Shown here: positions 41,976 to 50,789 of the stretch, piece after piece
Position numbering within the stretch: the stretch's first letter is position 1
How the letters are laid out: each line of letters opens with the position of its first letter
Source: BOG-908 sp965198855
GTDB taxonomy: Bacteria > Pseudomonadota > Alphaproteobacteria > Acetobacterales > Acetobacteraceae
Assembly: GCA_965198855.1 (NCBI GenBank)
Contig: CBDAPZ010000001.1
Span: 2,294,001 to 2,358,000 of the forward strand
Reading direction: 5' to 3'
DNA length: 64,000 bases
The notes under the pieces: generated by a model
Databases searched by the model: none
Told to the model about the DNA's origin: nothing
The model's input: only the letters and a program-made list of their open reading frames with translations
Translations under genes and position numbers: made by a program

Positions 41976-43247
41976 ATGACATTCTTCGGCGCCTCACTGG
42001 CAGAGGCCGATCCTGCCATTGCCGAGATCGTTGCGGCGGAACTCGTGCGCCAACAGGACGGGATCGAGCTGATCGCCTCCGAAAACATCGTCTCGCGCGC
42101 GGTGATGGAGGCGCAGGGCAGTGTTCTGACCAACAAATATGCCGAGGGTTATCCCGGGCGGCGCTATTACGGCGGCTGCCAGGAAGTCGACAAGGCCGAG
42201 ACACTCGCCATCGAGCGGGCGTGCGAGATTTTCGGCTGCAGCTACGTCAACGTGCAGCCACATTCGGGCGCGCAGGCCAACCAGGCGGTGTTCCTGGCGC
42301 TGATCCAACCTGGCGATACCATTCTGGGCATGTCGCTGGCCGCCGGCGGACACCTCACCCATGGGGCGGCGCCGAATCAGAGCGGCAAGTGGTTCAAGGC
42401 GGTGCAGTACGGGGTACGGCGCGAGGATGGGCTGCTCGATTACGAGCAGCTGGAGTCCCTCGCCCGGTCGGAGCGGCCGAAGCTGATCATCGCCGGCGGG
42501 TCGGCCTATCCGCGGGTGATCGATTTTGCACGCATCCGCAAGGTGGCCGACGAGGTGGGCGCGCTGTTCATGGTGGACATGGCGCATTTCGCCGGCCTGG
42601 TCGCGGCGGGGCTTTATCCGAGCCCGCTGCCGCATGCGCATGTGGTGACGACCACGACGCATAAGACGCTGCGCGGGCCGCGCGGCGGCATGGTGCTGTC
42701 CAACGACATGGATCTGGGCAAGAAGATCAACTCGGCGGTGTTCCCCGGGCTCCAGGGCGGCCCGCTGATGCATGTGATCGCGGCGAAGGCAGTGGCGTTC
42801 GGCGAGGCGCTGCAGCCTGCGTTCAAAATCTATCAGCAGGCGGTGATCGACAATGCGCGCGTGCTGGCGTCGACGCTGCTGGATTCCGGGCTGGATATCG
42901 TGACCGGCGGCACGGACAGCCATCTTCTGCTGGTCGATCTGCGGCCGAAGCACGTGACCGGCAAGGCCGCCGATACCAGCCTGCAGCGGGCGCACATCAC
43001 CACGAACAAGAACGCCATTCCCTTTGATCCCGAAAAACCGGCGGTGACGAGCGGCATCCGCCTCGGCAGCCCGGCGGCGACGACACGCGGTTTTGGCGTG
43101 GAGGAGTTCCGCCAGGTCGGGCTGATGATTGCCGAAGTGGTAGACGGTCTGGCGAAATCCAGTGACGGCACAAACGAGCTGGCGGAGCGTGCCGTCGGCG
43201 AAAAAGTCCACCAGCTCTGCGCGAAGTTTCCGATCTACACTGCGTAG
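41976..43247 (+). CDS. glyA: Serine hydroxymethyltransferase
   Basis: The 423-residue PLP enzyme has IELIASENIVSRAV, NKYAEGYPGRRYYGGCQ, VNVQPHSGAQANQAV, MVDMAHFAGLVA (Asp/His at PLP) and VVTTTTHKTLRGPRGGM (Schiff-base Lys). It interconverts serine and glycine while charging tetrahydrofolate, the main source of one-carbon units. Length is typical. AAGGA lies upstream of ATG 41976. It is followed 9 bp later by the convergent HbpS-like gene. Confidence 0.98.
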   Translation: MTFFGASLAEADPAIAEIVAAELVRQQDGIELIASENIVSRAVMEAQGSVLTNKYAEGYPGRRYYGGCQEVDKAETLAIERACEIFGCSYVNVQPHSGAQANQAVFLALIQPGDTILGMSLAAGGHLTHGAAPNQSGKWFKAVQYGVRREDGLLDYEQLESLARSERPKLIIAGGSAYPRVIDFARIRKVADEVGALFMVDMAHFAGLVAAGLYPSPLPHAHVVTTTTHKTLRGPRGGMVLSNDMDLGKKINSAVFPGLQGGPLMHVIAAKAVAFGEALQPAFKIYQQAVIDNARVLASTLLDSGLDIVTGGTDSHLLLVDLRPKHVTGKAADTSLQRAHITTNKNAIPFDPEKPAVTSGIRLGSPAATTRGFGVEEFRQVGLMIAEVVDGLAKSSDGTNELAERAVGEKVHQLCAKFPIYTA

Positions 43248-43256
43248 GGAAATAGG

Positions 43257-43655
43257 TCAGGCACAGGCCGCCACGGCGGCCTCTGCCACCGCCTGATCCT
43301 GCTCGCCGCTGCCGCCGCTGACACCGACGGCACCGACGATCTCCCCGCCGACCTTCAGCGGTATGCCACCCGCAAAGATCATGACGCGATCATGGTTGGA
43401 GACGTGGATGCCAAAAAACTGGTCGCCCGGCTGGCTATTATGGCCGAGATCCTGCGTGGAGATGTCGAAGGCTTTTGCGGTGAACGCCTTGTTGATGGCG
43501 ATATCGATACTGCCGAGCCAGGCGCCGTCCATACGGATGAATGCCTTCAGGTTGGTGCCTGCATCGACGACGGCGATGTTCATGGGCTGTCCGATCTCGC
43601 GCGCCTTGGCTTCGCCTGCGGCGATGACGCGATGGGCTTTCTCGAGCGTGATCAT
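43257..43655 (-). CDS. GlcG/HbpS-family heme-binding-like protein
   Basis: The 132-residue protein spans the whole GlcG/HbpS (DUF336) domain: LEKAHRVIAAGEAKAREIG, MNIAVVDAGTNLKAF, AFTAKAFDISTQDLG, FAGGIPLKVGGEIVGAVGVSGGS and a final QDQAVAEAAVAA. ATG 43655 is chosen because GGAG lies 8 bases upstream; 43688 would add 11 unlikely residues. Family members bind heme or act in glycolate and propanediol loci; here the neighbours give no clue to function. No signal peptide is present, so it should be cytoplasmic. Confidence 0.9.
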   Translation of the reverse strand: MITLEKAHRVIAAGEAKAREIGQPMNIAVVDAGTNLKAFIRMDGAWLGSIDIAINKAFTAKAFDISTQDLGHNSQPGDQFFGIHVSNHDRVMIFAGGIPLKVGGEIVGAVGVSGGSGEQDQAVAEAAVAACA

Positions 43656-43735
43656 GTGCGGTCTCCCGTTATGCGAGGAGCGAGCCATACCGCAGGTGGT
43701 TACGCGCTGCGATTGGACTTATAGCCCGACGCAGG

Positions 43736-43770
43736 AAGACGCAGTTTTTTGAAAAAAAGAACCGCTTCGA
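43736..43770. repeat. Family 1 remnant (locus 7)
   Basis: Read on the minus strand: GAAGCGGTTCTTTTTTTCAA, then AAAACTGCG. The hairpin and GAAG edge are recognisable, but the CTTTTACG core half is lost. It lies near a decayed toxin gene rather than at a live stop codon, in keeping with decay after loss of its host gene. Confidence 0.6.
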
Positions 43771-43936
43771 TTGCTTGTGACGTGACGACTTTCGACGAAA
43801 CGATTGGACAGACACCATGACACCGCTCGCCAGATTTTACGCACTCCTTGCGAACTGGATTTTGGGCGGCGCATCGATCCTCTTTTTCGCGCCACTTGCA
43901 CATAAGTGGTGGATTCTTCCTCGTGGCGCCTGCATA

Positions 43937-44069
43937 GGTGTCCTCGGCGATTGGCTGGGCTTTCGAGATCTGCACCACCGAACCCGACTGGCTGTTGCGT
44001 TATCGGATCGAAAGCGGGGAGCTGCAACTTGCCCGCACAGGGACGCATGCTGATCTGTTCGAGACGTAA
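43937..44069 (+). pseudogene. Remnant of a YafQ/RelE-like toxin gene
   Basis: Joining two frames gives VLGDWLGFRDLH, then TEPDWLLRYRIESGELQLAR, then TGTHADLFET and a TAA at 44067-44069. This matches the C-terminal half of YafQ-type mRNA interferases (GFRDLHIxPDWLL...LVRTGTHSDLF). One extra base (C at about 43976) breaks the frame between the two parts, and the N-terminal half is missing or scrambled. The catalytic His and Phe of the C-terminus remain. No antitoxin is recognisable upstream. It is therefore called a decayed toxin-antitoxin locus. Confidence 0.65.
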
Positions 44070-44099
44070 ACCGCGCCCGCTTTCGCTGGCCCTTCGTCC

Positions 44100-45176
44100 C
44101 TATCCTCTCGCAGAAACCCGTTTGCTGCGCTTCCCGGTAAACAGCTCCGACACTTGCGCCGTCCGCCCCGGCCTGCTGACCACGGCCACGCCGTCGCCGG
44201 CCTGGATGACGGTCGAAGGCGGCGGCTGCAGCAGGCTTTCGCCGTCGCGGCGGTTCAGGCCGATGATCAGGAACGCGCCGCCCGCCTCGGCTTCCAGGGC
44301 GCCAATGGTGGCACCCGCGGCGCGGCTGCCGGGGGCAGCGGGAAGCACTTCGAGGTCGAGGCCGAGGCGGCGGAGGTCGCGGGCGGTGTCCTGGTTTTCG
44401 TCGAGGCCTTCCAGCATGCCGGCGACGTTCTTGAACAGGATGAGTTCGGCGATGCGTTCGGCGCCAATGTGGGTGGGAAGGACCACACGGGTGGCGCCCG
44501 CCTGCAACAGCTTGCTTTCGGTGCTGGGTGCCTCGCCGCGGGCGATGATGGTCATCTCCTTGTTGAGGCTGCGCGCGGAAAGCGTGATGAACACGTTGGC
44601 TGCGTCGTCGGGCAGGACGGTCGCCAAAGCCCGGGCACGGGGGACGCCGGCAAGATCCAGCGTTTCCTCGTTGGTTGCGTCGCCTTGGAGCGCCAGAAAA
44701 CCTTCCTTTCGGGCGAGTTCCACCTTGGCTTCGCTGCGTTCGAGGATGACGAAATCGCAGCGGCCCGCGAAGAGCTCACGGGCCAGCGTCTGGCCGATGC
44801 GGCCGTAACCGCAGATCACCACGTGGCTGGACAGGGCGTCGATATCCTTCTGCATGCGGCGATATCCGAAAAATTGTTGCAATTGGTTGAACGTGATGAA
44901 TTGCACGAAGCTGCCGGTGAGGAAGATCATCCCGGTGCAGCCGCTCGCGACCAGCAGCAGGGTGACGGTGCGCAAGGCCGTCGTGTCAATCGGGCGGACT
45001 TCGTCGTAACCGACCGTGTAGACGGTGATCACGACCATATAGAGGGCGTCACCGAACGACCATCCGCAGCCCATATACGCGATCACCGCCGCAGCACCGA
45101 CCACGAGCATGAAGATCAGGCCGGCTATGAGGTTGCGGAGGGGGGAGCCAAGGAGACCGGACATGCGTAAACACAT
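44100..45176 (-). CDS. Two-TM potassium-channel-like protein with RCK/TrkA domains
   Basis: The 358-residue protein has two membrane helices in residues 1-100 flanking a pore loop, then an RCK/TrkA-N domain (VVICGYGRIGQTLARELF, NAD-binding GxGxxG) and a TrkA-C-like end. The filter reads TVYTVGYDEVRPI rather than the usual TVGYGD, so the last filter Gly is replaced by Asp and selectivity may differ. Domain order matches MthK/Kch-type ligand-gated channels. The long basic C-terminus ends KRSKRVSARG. It is divergent from the small membrane gene at 45214. Confidence 0.87.
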   Translation of the reverse strand: MCLRMSGLLGSPLRNLIAGLIFMLVVGAAAVIAYMGCGWSFGDALYMVVITVYTVGYDEVRPIDTTALRTVTLLLVASGCTGMIFLTGSFVQFITFNQLQQFFGYRRMQKDIDALSSHVVICGYGRIGQTLARELFAGRCDFVILERSEAKVELARKEGFLALQGDATNEETLDLAGVPRARALATVLPDDAANVFITLSARSLNKEMTIIARGEAPSTESKLLQAGATRVVLPTHIGAERIAELILFKNVAGMLEGLDENQDTARDLRRLGLDLEVLPAAPGSRAAGATIGALEAEAGGAFLIIGLNRRDGESLLQPPPSTVIQAGDGVAVVSRPGRTAQVSELFTGKRSKRVSARG

Positions 45177-45213
45177 CTTCGACGCAAATTTCGACTCATC
45201 CCAGGATTAAGTC

Positions 45214-45636
45214 ATGCCGATACCGTTTACCTTTCCCGACTGGATGCCCTGGTGGCTGCAGCTGATCACCGTGGTGGTGGCGATCCTGCTCGGGCTGGCC
45301 TTCCTGTTCATGCCGTTCAGCGTGTTCGGGGTGAAAAGCCGGCTGGAGGCGGTGGAGGCACGGCTGGACGAGATACAGGGCGAAATACGCAGCCTGGCTT
45401 TGCGGCTGCCGGAGCCGGGACGTGGCGCGGGACTCGATGATGACGGCGTGGTGCTGCGTGCGGCGACCCCGATGCAGCCGGTGCGGGCTCAGCCACCGAT
45501 CCCGCCGGCCGCATGGGAGGCCGATGCGCGCGAGCGCGACGGCATGAGCCCGACGCTGCGCGCGGCCAGCCGGGTGAACGAGACGGCGCGCGGGCGCTCC
45601 GAGCCGCGCCTCAACCGCCCCGCTCCGCCGCAGTGA
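45214..45636 (+). CDS. Small membrane-anchored coiled-coil protein, function unknown
   Basis: The 140-residue protein has one membrane helix (about residues 14-38, WLQLITVVVAILLGLAFLFM) after a Pro/Trp-rich start, a short coiled coil (KSRLEAVEARLDEIQGEIRSL, about 44-65) and a disordered Pro/Arg-rich tail. It resembles small conserved hypothetical proteins of Acetobacteraceae. It is divergent from the channel gene and 100 bp upstream of the GGDEF-EAL gene. No function is assigned. Confidence 0.72.
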   Translation: MPIPFTFPDWMPWWLQLITVVVAILLGLAFLFMPFSVFGVKSRLEAVEARLDEIQGEIRSLALRLPEPGRGAGLDDDGVVLRAATPMQPVRAQPPIPPAAWEADARERDGMSPTLRAASRVNETARGRSEPRLNRPAPPQ

Positions 45637-45695
45637 GCGCAGGCCGCGGCCGGTAAAGGCGATAAAGCGGCTGGTAACATTCCTGCCGTAATCCG

Positions 45696-45734
45696 GTCAC
45701 CCGTCCCGTGTTTCGCGGCACGGGACGAGGTGAC
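45696..45734 (+). promoter_or_regulatory. Hairpin occluding the ribosome-binding site of the GGDEF-EAL gene
   Basis: GTCACC (45696-45701) can pair with GGTGAC (45729-45734), and GTCCCGTG (45703-45710) with CACGGGAC (45719-45726), around a TTTCGCGG loop. The Shine-Dalgarno GAGG (45727-45730) lies in or beside the stem, 6 bases before the ATG. Such occlusion suggests translational control by temperature, an sRNA or a protein. Confidence 0.5.
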
Positions 45735-45736
45735 GC

Positions 45737-48163
45737 ATGGCGGGCGCGGGGTTCAAAGGTAGCCTACCGATCGTTCTGACAGCCTGCATCGGCCTGGTTG
45801 CGGCCATGGCAGTGGGCGTTCTGAGCATGAACGCCGAGCGTCGTCTCGACTGGATCGAGCTGCACCACCGTGTCAGCGACGGTTTCCTCGATATCAACCA
45901 CGAGCTTGCGGATAATCTCCAATCGCTATCGATGTTGCGGGTTTTTTTCGAGTCGGACGGGGATCCGGTCACGCGTGACGAGTTCCTGCGGGCGGCTGCG
46001 CCAATCCGCAAAGCCGCGCCCGGTTTGCAGCTTGTCGGCTGGGCACCCCGTGTTCCCGAGACGGAGCGCGAACGTTTCGAGCGCAGCATGCGCGACGCTG
46101 GCTTCGCCGGATTCCAGATAACCGACTGGACCGAAGCGGGCCTGATCATCCGTGCGCCGGATCGGCCGGTCCACTACCCGATGCTGTATGAGGAAGCATC
46201 GAGCGGCAAGGCTTTCAGGACGCTCGGCCGCGACCTGCAGAGCGGTGCTGCGCATGCTGCCGCAATCGCCGAGGCTATCAGGGCGAACGCAGCCGCGGCG
46301 ACGCCGCCCTACCTCCTGCACCAGGCTGACGCACCGGTCGGGTTCATCGCCTATGTGCCTGTCCTGCGATCTGTCGGCGCGGAATCGAACAGGCCCGTGC
46401 AGCTCAATGGCTTGCTGTTCGGCGTCTATGACTTGCCGAAGTTGCTCGACACCATCGAAGCCGATCTGCAGGAAGTGTCTGGCCTGGACATCTATGTCTA
46501 CAACCAGTCGGGCATGCCGGGCCATCGGCTCGCCTACTGGCATGCCGGCGATGGACGGCAAGGGCCACCGCCGGATGAAGGGGTCGTGCGCCTTCTGCCC
46601 CATATCGATACCAGCATCAGGCTTCTGGATCAGACGCTCGGTGCGGTCGTCGTGCCGTTGAGGGGTATCGGCGCCGTATGGAAGTGGCGGGTTCTGGAGC
46701 CGGCCGTGGTCGTCCTGCTGCTCACCGGGGGCTTGGTCGCCTACCTTGTGCTCTCGGTGCGGCGTACACAGCAGATGCACGCCATGGCGGAGAACCTGCG
46801 CGACACCACGGTTGGGCTGGAACAGAAGGCGGCGACGATCGCCCATATGGCGCGCCACGATGCGCTGACCGGCCTGCCCAACCGCATCTTCTTCGCAGAG
46901 GCGCTGGCGCACAGCCTCGGTGACGGCGCGCCCTGCGCGATCCTGCAAATCGGCCTGGACCGATTCAAGGCGGTCAACGAGTTTCATGGGCATGCGGCCG
47001 GCGATGCCGTATTGCAGGAAGTCGCCAGGAGGCTGTGCGCGGTCATCCGCAGCGACGCCGTGGTGGCACGATTGGGCGGCGACGCATTCGCGGTCATCGT
47101 GGGAAATGCAGCGGCCGGCGAGGCCGGACTGACCGTTGCCAAGCGGCTGATCGAGGCGATCGGCCTACCGATTGAAAGCGGCCATGGCTGCGTGTCCGTG
47201 GGCTGCAGCATCGGCGTTGCCTGTTTTCCGTCGGACGGCCAGGACGTGGAGAAGCTGCTGCGTGCGGCGGATTTCGCCATGGGCACCGCCAAGCGGAGGG
47301 ACCGTGGCTCGCTCTGCCGGTTCGAGCCGGGCATGGATGAGGAGGTGCGCAGCCGACTGGCATTGGAGGCGGATCTGCGGCAGGCGATCAAGGCCGGCGA
47401 GATACGGCCCTATTACCAGCCGGTGGTCCGCCTGCAGGATGCGGCGCTCGTGGGCTTCGAGATCTTGGCACGCTGGCAGCATGCGCGGCGCGGCATGGTG
47501 ATGCCTGATGCCTTCATCGGCCTGGCCGAGAGCACCGGGTTGATCGGCGACATGACCTACAGCCTGCTGCGCCGTGCGGCGGCCGATGCAGAAAACTGGC
47601 CGGAACATCTTTACCTGGCGCTCAACATCTCACCGATCCATCTGAAGAAAACCGACCTTGCCGATGATATCTTGTCGATTCTCAGGGATACGGGTTTCGA
47701 TCCGCTCAGGCTGGAGGTGGAGATCACGGAATCTGCGCTGGTCGGCAACATGGACATTGCGAAGAGGTCGCTGCTGTCTCTGCAGCGCGCCGGCGTGCGT
47801 GTGGCGCTGGATGATTTCGGCACCGGGTATTCCAGCCTGGTGCATTTGCGGCAGTTGCCGTTGAACAAGGTGAAGATCGATCGTTCCTTTGTCTCGCATT
47901 CGCTCGATGATGCGGAGAACGGCAAGATCGTTGTCGCCATCGTTGGTCTTGGCAAAAGTCTGGGGATTGCGACCACCGCGGAAGGAATTGAGACAAAAGA
48001 GGTGGCGCTGAGTTTGGCCGCGCTGGGGTGCGATTATGGTCAGGGCTATTTTTTCGCGCAGCCGATGACGCCAGAGGCGGCGGCGAAGCTTTACGGCTTC
48101 GACAGACCTGCCAAGCGGCTCCGTGCGGAGCGGCTGCAAATGTCGGGCGGTGCGGCAAGGTAA
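45737..48163 (+). CDS. Membrane CHASE-like sensor with degenerate GGDEF and intact EAL domains
   Basis: The 808-residue protein has two membrane helices (about residues 8-30 and 318-340) bounding a periplasmic CHASE-like sensor (GLQLVGWAPRVPETERERFE). The GGDEF domain (about 375-530) reads RLGGDAFAVIV, GGDAF in place of GGDEF, so cyclase activity is doubtful. The EAL domain (about 550-800) keeps the catalytic set: FEILARW, LNISP, VEITES, LDDFGTGYSS, KIDRSFV and AEGIET. It is probably a c-di-GMP phosphodiesterase, with the GGDEF domain regulatory. A paired family 1 element follows its TAA. Confidence 0.93.
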   Translation: MAGAGFKGSLPIVLTACIGLVAAMAVGVLSMNAERRLDWIELHHRVSDGFLDINHELADNLQSLSMLRVFFESDGDPVTRDEFLRAAAPIRKAAPGLQLVGWAPRVPETERERFERSMRDAGFAGFQITDWTEAGLIIRAPDRPVHYPMLYEEASSGKAFRTLGRDLQSGAAHAAAIAEAIRANAAAATPPYLLHQADAPVGFIAYVPVLRSVGAESNRPVQLNGLLFGVYDLPKLLDTIEADLQEVSGLDIYVYNQSGMPGHRLAYWHAGDGRQGPPPDEGVVRLLPHIDTSIRLLDQTLGAVVVPLRGIGAVWKWRVLEPAVVVLLLTGGLVAYLVLSVRRTQQMHAMAENLRDTTVGLEQKAATIAHMARHDALTGLPNRIFFAEALAHSLGDGAPCAILQIGLDRFKAVNEFHGHAAGDAVLQEVARRLCAVIRSDAVVARLGGDAFAVIVGNAAAGEAGLTVAKRLIEAIGLPIESGHGCVSVGCSIGVACFPSDGQDVEKLLRAADFAMGTAKRRDRGSLCRFEPGMDEEVRSRLALEADLRQAIKAGEIRPYYQPVVRLQDAALVGFEILARWQHARRGMVMPDAFIGLAESTGLIGDMTYSLLRRAAADAENWPEHLYLALNISPIHLKKTDLADDILSILRDTGFDPLRLEVEITESALVGNMDIAKRSLLSLQRAGVRVALDDFGTGYSSLVHLRQLPLNKVKIDRSFVSHSLDDAENGKIVVAIVGLGKSLGIATTAEGIETKEVALSLAALGCDYGQGYFFAQPMTPEAAAKLYGFDRPAKRLRAERLQMSGGAAR

Positions 48164-48291
48164 GAAAGCAGTTCTTTTTTGAAAAAAAGAACCAAAAAAC
48201 TCTTATGATTATGGCACTCGCTGCCGGATAGAACCGCGATAGCGACGCAAAAGTCTTTTGCTTCTTTTCTTCAGAAAAGAAGACCTTCCTT
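48164..48291. repeat. Family 1 AT-rich hairpin element, head-to-head pair (locus 8)
   Basis: Left unit: directly after TAA, GAAAGCAGTTCTTTTTTGAA to CTCTTATG. Right unit: inverted, and read from the ggt side it is TAAGGAAGGTCTTCTTTTC. Middle: GAACCGCGATAGCGACGC. Both adjacent genes end exactly at the element edges (stops at 48161-48163 and 48290-48292). Confidence 0.9.
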
Positions 48292-50056
48292 AGTTGCTTG
48301 GGATTTCCTCAGAACTCGCCTTACCCGCCCCGCCGCGCACATCATGCGCACCGAAATACTTCTCTCCGGCTTCCGCGCGCGCATTTAGCGGCAGGAAGTC
48401 ACCCTCGCCTTCGCCGGCCTTGCCGGGCAGCGCAGGGCCTCCGACCAATATGCCTTCCGCCAAGCCCCAGTACCCGATGTCCTTGAATTTATATCCACGC
48501 GTCTCAAGGATGGCGCGGGTATCGGGTGACAGGGCCTGGCGTTCGAGGAACACCATATCGGGCATCCATTGTTCGTGGATGCGCGGTGCGTCGATCGCTT
48601 CCTGAATTGTCATGCCGTGATCGATCACGTTGAGGATCGCTTCGAGCGTGATCGTGCTGATGCGTGAGCCGCCGGGGCTGCCGATCACCATCACCAGCTT
48701 CCCGTCCTTGGTGATGATCGAAGGGCTCATCGAGCTTAGCGGCGTCTTGCCTGGCGCGATCGCGTTGGCGACACCCTGCACCAGGCCGAACATGTTCGGC
48801 ACGCCGGGCTTGGAGGTGAAATCGTCCATCTCGTCGTTCAGCACGATGCCGGTATGGCCGGCAACGCGATGCGCGCCAAACCAATCATTCAGCGTGTAGG
48901 TGACGGAAACGGCATTGCCGGCTTCGTCGGCGATCGAATATTGCGTGGTGTTCGTGCCTTCGTGGGTTTCCTTCGCCGCGTGCAGCTCGCTGGAGGGGGT
49001 GGCCCGCTGCGCATTGATGCCGGCGCGCAATTGTGCCGCGTGTTCCTGGCTGAGCAGTTCGGTCACCGGGTTCTTGATGAAGTCCGGATCGCCCAGCTTG
49101 TCGTTGCGGTCCACGAAGGCACGGCGCATGGCTTCGACGAGATAATGCACTTCGTCGGCGGAGTGGAAACCCATTTTGGTCAGATCGTAGCCTTGCAGGA
49201 TCTCAAGGATCTCGCACAGCACCACGCCGCCGGAACTCGGCGGCGGTGAGGAGATGACGTGATAGCCGCGGTAGTCGCATTCTACCGGTGCGAGCTCACG
49301 CACCTTGTAGCGGGCGAAATCCTCCGTGGTGATGATGCCGCCGCCTTCCTTGCTGGCAGCGGCGATCTCCTCGCCGATCGGGCCGTGATACATCGCGGCG
49401 TCCGGACCTTTCTCGCTGATCAAAGATAGCGATCTTGCGAGATCGGTCTGTACGAGCCGGTCACCGGCGTGCAGCGTTTGGCCATCCTTCAAAAAGATAC
49501 CTGCGGCGACAGGATCGTTGCGAAGGCCGGGGGTTGCGATCTCGAAGATTCCCGCATCGCCTTGCGTAAGGGTGAAACCGTCCTTGGCTAGTTTGATCGC
49601 GGGGGCCATGAGCTTGGCACGCGACAGGGTGCCGTATTTCACCCGAGCCATTTCCAGCCCGGCGGGGGAGCCAGGGATGCCGACGGACAGCCAGGAATCG
49701 GCCGAGCGGCCAGGCACCACATTGCCTTGCGCATCGAGGAACATGTTGGCGGTGGCGGCCAAGGGCGCCTTTTCACGGTAGTCGAGAAAGGTAGTACGGC
49801 CATCGGCCAGGCGTATGGTCATAAAGCCGCCGCCGCCGAGATTGCCGGCCTCGGGGTAGACCACGGCTAGCGCATATCCCACGGCGACCGCGGCATCCAC
49901 GGCGTTGCCGCCCTGGCGCAATATGTCCGCACCGACATCGGAGGCCAGGTGTTCGGCGGTGACCACCATGCCCTTGCGGGAGGCGACCGGTGCGGGATCG
50001 GCGGCCCAGGCGAGGTTCGGCACGAGCAGAAGGGCGGCGAAAAATTTGACGTTCAT
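48290..50056 (-). CDS. ggt: Gamma-glutamyltranspeptidase
   Basis: The 588-residue periplasmic Ntn-hydrolase has a signal peptide ending near NLAWAADP. The autocleavage site is in HEGTNTTQYSIAD (nucleophilic Thr), and the oxyanion and gamma-glutamyl-binding loops are GNLGGGGFMTIRLADG and PLSSMSPSIITKDGK with GSPGGSRI. It cleaves glutathione and gamma-glutamyl peptides outside the cytoplasm. Length is typical. Its TAA forms the edge of a family 1 element. It lies 31 bp downstream of the GNAT gene and may be cotranscribed with it. Confidence 0.95.
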   Translation of the reverse strand: MNVKFFAALLLVPNLAWAADPAPVASRKGMVVTAEHLASDVGADILRQGGNAVDAAVAVGYALAVVYPEAGNLGGGGFMTIRLADGRTTFLDYREKAPLAATANMFLDAQGNVVPGRSADSWLSVGIPGSPAGLEMARVKYGTLSRAKLMAPAIKLAKDGFTLTQGDAGIFEIATPGLRNDPVAAGIFLKDGQTLHAGDRLVQTDLARSLSLISEKGPDAAMYHGPIGEEIAAASKEGGGIITTEDFARYKVRELAPVECDYRGYHVISSPPPSSGGVVLCEILEILQGYDLTKMGFHSADEVHYLVEAMRRAFVDRNDKLGDPDFIKNPVTELLSQEHAAQLRAGINAQRATPSSELHAAKETHEGTNTTQYSIADEAGNAVSVTYTLNDWFGAHRVAGHTGIVLNDEMDDFTSKPGVPNMFGLVQGVANAIAPGKTPLSSMSPSIITKDGKLVMVIGSPGGSRISTITLEAILNVIDHGMTIQEAIDAPRIHEQWMPDMVFLERQALSPDTRAILETRGYKFKDIGYWGLAEGILVGGPALPGKAGEGEGDFLPLNARAEAGEKYFGAHDVRGGAGKASSEEIPSN

Positions 50057-50087
50057 AGGCGTTAATTAACCTCTCGCGCGCCGCGCG

Positions 50088-50627
50088 TCATCGTGCCATT
50101 TGCGTGAGGGTCTTGCCCATGCGGAGCAGCGGCACCGGCGCCGGGCCGCTGCTCTCCAGCAATTCCTCGATGATGTGGTAGCCGCAGGCCGTATAGAGCG
50201 GCGCGCCGGCCAATGTGCCGCCCAGTTCCACGCGTGAGAAGCCTGCCTCCACCGCCGCCGCTTCGCAGAGCGAGAGGATCAGCCGCCCTACCCCGCGCCG
50301 CGCAAAAGCGGGGGCGGTGTACATCGCCCGTATGCGCGCCGCCTCGTTGGCCGGATCGAGCAGACGGCCGTCACGGCCGGGCATATGGTCACCGCCGAAC
50401 AGGGTGGTGCGCCGGCTCCAACCACCGCAGCCGGCGAGGGTGTCGCCCGCGAACACCATGAAGTAGGTCCGGTCGGCGATGAGCTGCGTGTCGAGGCCCA
50501 TGATGAGGCGGCTGGCGGCGATCTGCGGCTCGGTGAGGAAGCCGCGCTGCAGAATGGAGATCGCGTCGGCCATCAAGGCGCGCAGGGCAGGAAGGTCTGA
50601 CTCCGTGGCGAGGCGGTCGGTGAACAT
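50088..50627 (-). CDS. GNAT-family N-acetyltransferase
   Basis: The 179-residue protein has the GNAT core: ATESDLPALRALMADAI at the N-terminus, AAFARRGVGRLILSLCEAAAV as the acetyl-CoA pyrophosphate loop (motif A, R-R-G-V-G), and GGTLAGAPLYTACGYHIIEE as motif B. The acceptor is unknown. ATG 50627 gives a family-like start. It precedes ggt on the same strand. A family 1 element lies just upstream, between it and the TonB-receptor gene. Confidence 0.88.
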   Translation of the reverse strand: MFTDRLATESDLPALRALMADAISILQRGFLTEPQIAASRLIMGLDTQLIADRTYFMVFAGDTLAGCGGWSRRTTLFGGDHMPGRDGRLLDPANEAARIRAMYTAPAFARRGVGRLILSLCEAAAVEAGFSRVELGGTLAGAPLYTACGYHIIEELLESSGPAPVPLLRMGKTLTQMAR

Positions 50628-50647
50628 GGATACGACGTCCGAAGTAA

Positions 50648-50789
50648 GGGAGATGTTCTTTTCTGAAGAAAAGAACCAAAAGACTTTTACGTTTCTGCCG
50701 GCCCATGCTCCCCATGAGTGGGAGGCGCCGGGGCCGGCAGGACGTAAAAGTCTTTTGGTTCTTTTTCTTCAGAAAAAGAACTGCTTACT
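50648..50789. repeat. Family 1 pair with a very strong GC hairpin in the centre (locus 9)
   Basis: Outer units match the family (GGGAGATGTTCTTTTCTGAA; right unit ends GAACTGCTTACTT). The usual CGCTGTCGCG centre is replaced by a GC stem: CTGCCGGCC pairs with GGCCGGCAG, and CTCCC with GGGAG inside it. The right unit holds the TonB-receptor stop (TTA at 50785-50787). It lies between tandem minus-strand genes, so a terminator here would insulate the GNAT and ggt genes. Confidence 0.85.

Noticed and set aside
43817..44053. 78-codon plus-strand frame starting MTPLARFYALLANW
   Set aside because: It includes the first part of the YafQ remnant, but its N-terminus has no family and its end is the wrong frame. 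It is treated as part of the decayed region.
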